Positions 57,376 to 64,000 of a DNA stretch of 64,000 nt are shown here, in pieces. Position numbers and translations under genes: made by a program. This stretch comes from Nannochloropsis oceanica. Its lineage: Eukaryota; Sar; Eustigmatophyceae; Eustigmatales; Monodopsidaceae. The stretch covers positions 248,501-312,500 of the forward strand of contig CP038120.1 in NCBI GenBank assembly GCA_004519485.1, written 5' to 3'. How positions within the stretch are numbered: the stretch's first letter is position 1; every line of letters begins with the position of its first letter. The notes below the pieces were generated by a model that saw nothing but the letters and a program-made list of their open reading frames with translations, did no database searches and was not told the origin of the DNA.

Positions 57376-60225
57376 CCAGCTTCAGCAGCTGGAGGGAGGA
57401 GGGGAGGAAGGAGGAGGGAGGGAGGGAGGGAGGGAGGGGAAGAGGACGTTGAAGACTGTGGGTGTGGCTCTGCCGGCGTCGCACCAGGAGCAGCTGGAGA
57501 GGAAGCAACGTCGAAACGGTGAGGGAGGTGGGGAAGGGAGGGAGGGATGAGAGAGAGGGGGGGGGGGGGCGCAAAGGATGAAGGGGGGCCCGCCATGAGG
57601 GACGGAACAAGGGAAGAGTGGAGGGAGGAGGGCAGGGAGAGAGAGAAGGACAGGGGGAGGGTAAATTCATCAACGCTCTTATACATTTTACTTTTATTTA
57701 AATCCTCCACAGGCGGTCTACTGCCGGATCCGGTGACGCTCAGAGACGATGGTTGGGAGGGAGGGAGGGAGGGAGGGAGGGAGGGAGGGAGGGAGGGAGG
57801 GAGGGAGGGAGGGAGGGAGGGAGGGAGGTGGCCGATGAAGTGGTTTTCGTACCATCGTCCGATCATCTTTCTTTGATTTTCTCTTATATACTCCTTCCTT
57901 CCTTCATTTCTTCCTTCATTTCATCATTCCCTTTTCATTATCACGATAATCTGTGCAGGAAAAGGCAAAGGGAAAAAAGGCGCTGCTGCTGCTGCTGCTG
58001 CTGGTGGTGGCGGTAGTGGAAGGGCACTCCAAGCTCTGGGATTAAAGGGAGGGAGGGACGTAGGAAAGAGGGAATTCTGGCTGCAGGCACACATTGCCTC
58101 GTGCGACGTGAGCGGAAAAGAGCTCCGCGAGGTAGCGTTTCTCCCCCCCATCTCCCCTTCCTACTGTCAGATATTCATTGTGCCATATTCATATACAAAT
58201 GCTTCTTCCCCCTCCCTCCCTCCCTCCCTCCCTTCCTCCCCAGGGCCTCTTTCGAGGCATCAACCTTCACGCCCAGGATCCGATCCGCTGGCTCCCGTCG
58301 GCGGAGGCGCTGGCGGGGAAAGGCTGTACATTACTTGTCAGGTAGGGAGGGAGGGAGGGAGGGAAGGAGGGAGGGAGGGGGGGGGGGGGGGGAGTAGGGA
58401 TGGAGGGAAGCCAATACCGACTGTGGTAACCAAAAATTGCTCTTCAACATGCTTAGGTTTGCATCCCCTCAGATTACGGAGCTCGCCTATCAGAGAAACA
58501 ACGAGCACATCGTCCTCCCCGGAGGGCAAGGCCTGGTACGCACCCTCCCACCCTCCCTTCCTCCCTCCTTCCCTCCCACCCTCCCTCCTTCTCTCTCTCC
58601 CTCCCTCCTTCCTTGCCTCCCTTTTCCCTTCATGACTCTCTGGCTGACCCTTCCCTCCCTCCCTCTCTCTCTCCCTCCCTTCCTCCCTCCCTTCCTCCCA
58701 ACCTCCTCCCTCAGATGACAGTTCATCTCTCTCCTTGCTCCGAACAGGCGCTGGACGAGGTGCAAGGTTTCGGTCTTGTCCTCACAGGGCACCGATCTTT
58801 AAAGCAGGTAGGCCCTCTTTCCCTTCCTCCAACCTTCCCTCCCTTTCCTCCCTCTTGACTTCCCTCTTGGCCTCCCTCCTGACCTCCCTCCCTCCTTCCC
58901 CTAGACCCTGAGCTGTCTCGAGAATGCGCTGTCGTCCACCGTGAAGAACAAGCTCTGGAACGTTTATTCTCGCCTCCTTCCCTCCCTTCGAAAGGGAGTC
59001 CCTCCTCCGGGAAGGTACGTCTTTCCCTATGTCCCCCCTCTCTCCCTCCCTCCTTCCCTCCCTCCCTCCCTCCCTCTCCGAGCCTGTGTTGTCTCAATCA
59101 CAAACTTAATCCTCCCTCCTTGCCTCTTTCCCTCCTTCCGTCCTTCCTTCCCTTCTTCTCTTCCTTCCCTCCTCTCCTTCTCGCCCTCCTCCCCTCCATC
59201 ACAGCCAGGCCTCTCCCGAAACATTCTTCCAACAAATCGAGAAGGCCTACCTCAAGCCCCTCGAACAGGCAGCCCTCTATCTGGCGGCAACCAAAAAACA
59301 TGTAAGATCCCTCCCTCCCTCCCTCTCTCCTTCCCTCCCTCCCTCCCTCCCTCCCTCAGGCAAGTGGTTCGACAGTCGGTTCTGCCTGTCTGCTGAAAAA
59401 GGAAGGAAAGGAGGGAGGGCGGAAAAGAGGAAGAGAGAGGGTGGAAGGAACAGAGGGAGGACAAGCGTTATGAGATTACAGGGACGTAATTGATTTAACT
59501 CTAAGACGTATGTTCTTTCGTCTTTCACACCTACCTACTTCCCTTTGCTATCCCCTCCCTCCTTCCCTTCCTTCCTTCATTCCTTCCTCAGACCCTCCAC
59601 CCTTCCAGACTCTTCTCATTCCGAGCCTCGTTCGGCCTCAGGGAGACACAAGACACGAAATTCCTCACCCCTCTTTTCTTTCCTTCCTTCGTTCCTTCTT
59701 CCCTCCCTCCTTCCCTTAGCCCCCTCAGCCCTCAAAGTTCATTGCACCGGAGCTTCGTCCAGCCCCCTCCGAGGCCGACGTAGCGCTCGCCGCTCTGACA
59801 ACAGCGCGACGAGGACTGCAGCGGTGGTTGAGCAAGGTGAGGGGAGGGGGGAAGGGGAGGCGAAGGAGGTAGGGGAGGTACGTTCTGCTGGGAACTCGCA
59901 TGCCCTCTTTAAGAACTGGTTCAGCCATCGATAGTGAATCATTCATTTTTCTATCTCCTCTTGCTTTCCCTCCCTCCTTTCCTCCCTCTCTTTCTAACTC
60001 TGTCAACAGATAAGGAGCAACACTGTTGTGCAGTCCTGCCGAGTGCCGGCTATTTTGAGTCATATGCCCGTGCGACGGGATGGAAACGTGAATAAAACGA
60101 GGAAGGACAACGACGAGGAGCAAGAAGGGAATAAGGGCGAGGGGAATAGTGGAAAAGGGGTAACCGGTGGCGATGGCGGAGAGGGAAGCGGAAGTGATGG
60201 GTCGCTAGAGATTGACCTGGGATAG
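56684..60225 (+). CDS. Unassigned 11-exon protein
   Basis: Exons 56684-56831, 57129-57518, 57713-57751, 57959-58131, 58244-58341, 58457-58535, 58715-58807, 58905-59014, 59205-59301, 59720-59836 and 60010-60225 all join in phase to 519 residues, which is strong evidence for a real gene. The start is basic (SPPRKRARKA, a likely nuclear signal), followed by IIQLRLSTQAAERLESLLRE and a beta-rich region. A Gln/Ala/Gly-rich linker precedes a second folded half with REFWLQAHIASCDVSGKELR, DPIRWLPSAEALAGKGCTLL, FASPQITELAYQRNNEHIVL and LVLTGHRSLKQTLSCLENAL; the C-terminus is acidic and Gly-rich. The N-terminal part faintly recalls TAF7/ELL-like transcription proteins, but I would not assign it. Confidence 0.7.
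57750..57830 (+). repeat. (GGGA)n tract at an intron donor
   Basis: About 80 bp of perfect GGGA units starting directly at the donor of exon 3 of the unassigned gene, purine-rich in gene sense, a minority orientation in this window. Confidence 0.9.
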
Positions 60226-60415
60226 TTGATAGAAAGCAAAAAAGTGTTGAGGAAGCATATGTTCTCAATGAAATTTGCTCCTTCTGTAGAATGTAACAGT
60301 AACAGATTCGTAATTTTATGAAGCTTAATGTGAATGATGTTCACACAAGCAAATACACACTCTCAATTCCTGCAGTCATCTTGTCTGCCGCGTATTCTCT
60401 CAATTTCTCTCCTCC
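60226..60415. other. Short convergent 3' intergenic region
   Basis: 190 bp between the unassigned gene and the dynein stop codon, AT-rich, presumably both 3' UTRs. Confidence 0.5.
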
Positions 60416-63400
60416 TCATACATTTGCCACATCCAATATCAACGCAACTCCTGCCATTGTCCACCTCGCCGGAGGGGACTTTGTTTTCAGCTGCGCTGAA
60501 AAGACATAGGTCGGCCCACGTTGTTCTGTCTTGTAGACAGGGCATGAGAACGCCTGGGCATCTGCCTTGTCGGCAGCCACGGCCCGCACCACCATGATGG
60601 GCATAGGACAGAACATCTCCTTGGGTCGCGCCTTATCAAGCATTCCGGTCTGCACATCCCATCGTGCTCCTTGCATGGCCAAGCCGACGATGTATGCCCC
60701 GTCCCTCGACGGGAGGTCCACCTCCTCGGCCGTCATTTTCTTGGTTACGTCTGTTTGTGTCACGAGCTTGTCAAGCTCCCACCCGCTCTTTTGCGCGGTC
60801 ACTTGACAGACGGCGGTCAGAAAAGACTGAGGATTCACCAGCCCTGCAATCCACGTCACCTTTGGTAGCTCCCCTGGATTCTGCTGCCACTCCTCTAGCT
60901 GCAGCAGCCTGGCTTGGAGGTTGCTCAACCAGCCAGCTAAGGAGCGGAGAGAAGGCCATGAGAGCTTGAGCCAGTTGGCTGGGATTTGATCCAAGTACAG
61001 AGCCATCATTAAGGCCTCCATCTTCTCGCTCATGGTCAATTCACCAGCGAAGCCCAGCTGGAGCTCTTTCAAAGACCGTACCATTTCAGTCAATAAGGTG
61101 TTGAGGACGTCCATCTCCTGCAAGAACACATTCTGGTACGGTCCTGGCTCCCCTTCTAAGACCCGCAAAACGTCCTCGGTATCGAATCGCTTTTCACCGA
61201 ATCGGTCCAAAATCTCGCCCGCTACTAGCTCTGCCACCTGCTGCGGCGTAATTGCATTTGCAGGGGACGATCCGCTCTCACCGTCTTCCTCTTTTTCGCG
61301 CATGACCCCCGTCCCATCATCCAATGGCTGTAATTCAAGCAACGTGCGGAACAACATCTCTCCTTGCTGCGTGCGGAAGTCGATCTCAGCATTGGGATGC
61401 AAACCAAAGGCCATGGGCGTGTCCACAACCAAAGTCCGGTCGATGTGCTCCAGGTACTTCTCATACGTAGTGGAGGGTGGACTGTAAAACGAGACACCAT
61501 CCCCTGGGGAGACAAAAGGAAACAATTGCATCTCATCTAAGAGCTCTTCCCGCATCAAATGGTCTAAATAGGTCTTGGACAAGAGGCGGTCCAGATCGTT
61601 GACGATGTGGCCCCCATACATAATTTCCCCAAAAATGTACTTGAGGTCCTCCCAGGGGATCTTGCTTCCGCCGCTGGCATTATCCAAGTAATTGGTCAAG
61701 CATGCCGCCGAATCCCTGAGGTCGCCGACGGAAAAAGGGTAGTTCATGTTAAAGCCCATGGGGCCGAACAGCTTGCGCTCCATCATTAAGGCGTGAAAGT
61801 AGCACAAACCAAACAAGACGCTCTTGGTTTTGGAGTCGGTGTCATCAATGTCCTCCTTGGGGAAATTGGCCCAGGCTCGCTTCAGATTAGCCTTGAGTCC
61901 CGCAGGCGGCTCGTTGGTGACTTTGATGGAGCGATTTAGGATGCCAATCGGGATGTTGCTTGAGGGATCAGACGTCAAGAACAAGCGCATCTTCGCATGA
62001 CTGCCGCCCTCCTGGGCAAATTCATCCAGCTTTTTCTCGAGCTCCCCCATCCATCGTGTCATCAAATGAATGTTGTTCAAGATGACCCAATGCCCATTCC
62101 GGTGCGCGCTTTCTAGACACGCCGTGGCCACCACATCTTGTCCCTGACCCATACTCACGTTATGATAACTCACGCCCTTGATAAAGCCGTACTTGTCTGC
62201 CAGCTTGTCCAGAAGACCTACCACATTCGCCCCGGGGCTCAGAATAAAGTAGACAGGTGTTGCCGGTGTGGCATCTTGCAAGGACTGATCCAGAATCTCA
62301 ATGGCGCTCTTTGTCGAATCACAGTCCGTGTAGGCCTGGCCTTGCGGCAAGAGTTGGCGGATAAAATTGGTCAAGGCTACATTCATGCGATCAGGTCGAA
62401 GGCATCGCACGACCATCATTTTCTGGAAAGGCATGCGGTCCAATCCCGCCCACTCCAAAGGCAGCTTCTCAGTCTCTGGGGCCAAGGCGCTGTACCACTC
62501 CCGAAAGCGTGGGCTAGCTTCCACCATGTCCTGGGTAAACTTGCTGAAACCATCCAGCTCAGACAAAGCTTGCACGGCCTGCCAGACCGGCATGGGCAGC
62601 CAGCTCAAAGGATTCTCGGTAACCTGCTTCTTAGGTCCCCGTAATAAGAATTGGAAGTGAGAATCCGAAACCCTGACATTGCCTTGCGCCAGCCCTACTA
62701 CCGCATGCGATGTCGAGTGTGAGGGATTCCCATCCAAGACACCACGCTTGAGCAAGTTGAAGGTCATTTGCGCCAAGAAGATGAGCTTATGCCGTTCAAA
62801 CAAGCCTCTGCTAACCCAGGTGTAGATCGTCATGCGCAAAGACTCGCGAAGATTCAATACCCGCGCATCGGGTGTGTCGCCGGGAAGGGCCTTCTTGATA
62901 GACTTTAGGAAAAAGAAGACGAACGAATCTAGCGAGTACTGATACATGTGGTTGATACCGCACAGCTGCGTTAGCAAGAAGTAGAGCATGGCGCCTTCTG
63001 CAGCCTGCGCTCGGTATGTCTCACGAGCCTGATTGATCAGCCCTTCTGTGGTCTTACCCTCGGCAACGGCAGCATTGATCTCCGCAGCGGCGGCTTTGGT
63101 GGCCTCTAATCCTTCGATCAACGGCACGTCACTCAAAATATCGTCTGGGGCTTTGGCTAATCGCTCCAGCAAGTCATCTTCCAAGGACACTAGCTGGATC
63201 TTGTACCGTTGGAAAGCTTGTTGTAGTAACTGGGCCTTCTCTTCCAACTCCGGGCGCTCCACCGACACAACCTTCGACAGCAGTTGATCCTCTAGCCCAC
63301 GCTCCGTGGCTAAGAAGTTGATGAGCGTGCACTGTGCAGCAACTTCAGGCTTGTAATGCGGATTGGAGATCTTCGTCTGCAGGTAAAGCTGGAAGCCAGG

Positions 63401-64000
63401 GTCAAATTCCACTTCCTCCCCACAGAATTTGATGTAGAGCTGACGCCCCTTCTTGTAAATCGCCCGTGTAAGCACAGGCTCCAGAGTGGCATCAAGCTCC
63501 TCACCGACATTCTCTAAAATTACAGTCGTCCCGTCGGACAAAGCTTTCTCCATCTTCTTAGTCCAATTCTTCTGGGTAAGCTGCAGTATTTGAAGTCGAT
63601 TTCCAGTCTCCTTCCGCCGCAGCCACTTGATGCCTTGTGTTTGTGGGTCGATTATCAATGGCCAGCGCTTACAGTTGGTAGTTATAACGCCATTCTCTAG
63701 ACTTATCCGATCCGCTGGCAAGCCTTCTCGAATCATCTTGGCGTTGTTCCCATCGTTTGAGAGCAAACTGACCGGATCCACACCAGGAGTCAGTGGCACG
63801 CCTCGCACAATCAGATCCCGGGTCCACACATTCTTCCACAGGTGGTCTCGCGTCTCTTGATCAAATGCTCCCACGTACGATACAAAACCTGCCGCAAGCA
63901 TGCAATCGCCCACCAATGTTTTTCCCGTTTCTTTGAGTCGGTCGATCTCATTACCCCATCGTGTGTTCTCCGAGCTCAATCCACCCACCAAGCGCTCCGC
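60416..64000 (-). CDS. Axonemal outer-arm dynein heavy chain, beta type, C-terminal part
   Basis: Motor subunit of the ciliary/flagellar outer dynein arm. An uninterrupted frame of 1194 residues runs from the window edge (AERLVGGLSSE, end of the stalk coiled coil) to the stop. It covers AAA5 (GLPADRISLENGVITTNCKR, WPLIIDPQTQGIKW), AAA6 and the C-terminal domain. Landmarks are NPHYKPEVAAQCTLINF, GLEDQLL, VSRGLFERHKLIFLAQMTF, WVILNNIHLMTRWM (AAA6 region), FGEIMYGGHIVNDLD, and the end DGAYIVGLAMQGARWD and CPVYKTEQRGPTYVFSAQLK. These match the DNAH9/11/17 (Chlamydomonas beta) class better than the gamma class. No intron and no low-complexity insertion, unlike its neighbours. The N-terminal two thirds lie beyond the window. 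Confidence 0.97.
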   Translation of the reverse strand, partial: AERLVGGLSSENTRWGNEIDRLKETGKTLVGDCMLAAGFVSYVGAFDQETRDHLWKNVWTRDLIVRGVPLTPGVDPVSLLSNDGNNAKMIREGLPADRISLENGVITTNCKRWPLIIDPQTQGIKWLRRKETGNRLQILQLTQKNWTKKMEKALSDGTTVILENVGEELDATLEPVLTRAIYKKGRQLYIKFCGEEVEFDPGFQLYLQTKISNPHYKPEVAAQCTLINFLATERGLEDQLLSKVVSVERPELEEKAQLLQQAFQRYKIQLVSLEDDLLERLAKAPDDILSDVPLIEGLEATKAAAAEINAAVAEGKTTEGLINQARETYRAQAAEGAMLYFLLTQLCGINHMYQYSLDSFVFFFLKSIKKALPGDTPDARVLNLRESLRMTIYTWVSRGLFERHKLIFLAQMTFNLLKRGVLDGNPSHSTSHAVVGLAQGNVRVSDSHFQFLLRGPKKQVTENPLSWLPMPVWQAVQALSELDGFSKFTQDMVEASPRFREWYSALAPETEKLPLEWAGLDRMPFQKMMVVRCLRPDRMNVALTNFIRQLLPQGQAYTDCDSTKSAIEILDQSLQDATPATPVYFILSPGANVVGLLDKLADKYGFIKGVSYHNVSMGQGQDVVATACLESAHRNGHWVILNNIHLMTRWMGELEKKLDEFAQEGGSHAKMRLFLTSDPSSNIPIGILNRSIKVTNEPPAGLKANLKRAWANFPKEDIDDTDSKTKSVLFGLCYFHALMMERKLFGPMGFNMNYPFSVGDLRDSAACLTNYLDNASGGSKIPWEDLKYIFGEIMYGGHIVNDLDRLLSKTYLDHLMREELLDEMQLFPFVSPGDGVSFYSPPSTTYEKYLEHIDRTLVVDTPMAFGLHPNAEIDFRTQQGEMLFRTLLELQPLDDGTGVMREKEEDGESGSSPANAITPQQVAELVAGEILDRFGEKRFDTEDVLRVLEGEPGPYQNVFLQEMDVLNTLLTEMVRSLKELQLGFAGELTMSEKMEALMMALYLDQIPANWLKLSWPSLRSLAGWLSNLQARLLQLEEWQQNPGELPKVTWIAGLVNPQSFLTAVCQVTAQKSGWELDKLVTQTDVTKKMTAEEVDLPSRDGAYIVGLAMQGARWDVQTGMLDKARPKEMFCPMPIMVVRAVAADKADAQAFSCPVYKTEQRGPTYVFSAQLKTKSPPARWTMAGVALILDVANV

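Noticed and set aside
1-64000. tRNA, rRNA, CRISPR, LTR or virus-like elements
   Set aside because: Looked for on both strands; nothing with the expected structure or proteins was seen.

Overview
The window is nuclear DNA from a GC-rich, intron-bearing photosynthetic eukaryote, most likely a eustigmatophyte alga of the Nannochloropsis/Microchloropsis type. I infer this from compact, closely packed genes with short GT-AG introns, extreme enrichment in (CCCT)n/(GGGA)n microsatellites that appear as SLPP and REGG repeats when translated, and plant or protist-type genes (cycloeucalenol isomerase, CRT-like transporter, ferredoxin/metallo-beta-lactamase fusion). The species assignment is recalled family knowledge, not a search result. 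No rRNA, tRNA, CRISPR or virus-like element was seen.

Layout, left to right: a minus-strand gene start cut by the left edge (1-90); LSM7 (-, 751-1827); a doubtful small ORF (+, 2033-2293); a CRT-like transporter (+, 2709-4538); acylaminoacyl-peptidase (-, 5106-8755) divergent from cycloeucalenol cycloisomerase (+, 9240-10463); cytosolic PheRS alpha subunit (+, 11767-15265); an inositol-polyphosphate 5-phosphatase with C2 domain and CaaX end (-, 15841-18968) divergent from an Smr-domain protein (+, 19308-20480); mitochondrial EF-G (-, 20977-25937, 13 exons) divergent from a ferredoxin/MBL protein (+, 26400-27866); a rotatin homologue (-, 28501-37217) divergent from a FUSC-type membrane protein (+, 37817-42174); HPRT (+, 43009-44342); a PRMT-like methyltransferase (-, 45086-47614); GMP reductase (-, 48223-49890) and ribosomal protein uL1/RPL10A (+, 50332-51292), whose 5' ends are both lost in a 100-N gap; a zinc-knuckle protein (-, 51933-53363); a 3.3-kb island with an inverted-repeat element and orphan coding-like pieces (53364-56683); an unassigned 11-exon gene (+, 56684-60225); and the C-terminal third of an outer-arm axonemal dynein heavy chain (-, 60416 to the right edge).

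Most genes are housekeeping and not functionally linked. Four pairs are head-to-head with 340-600 bp between start codons, suggesting shared divergent promoters. Two purine-salvage genes (HPRT, GMP reductase) lie within 4 kb of each other. Rotatin (centriole) and outer-arm dynein (flagellum) in one window argue for a flagellar programme, which is notable if the source is a Nannochloropsis, a genus without a described flagellate stage.

The strongest structural signals are: intronic CCCT repeats that nearly always put pyrimidines on the sense strand; a decayed copy of an exon inside the last intron of the acylaminoacyl-peptidase gene; a single reading-frame change in a G-homopolymer of the rotatin gene; and a foldback element with arms of about 155 bp at 54.6-55.2 kb.
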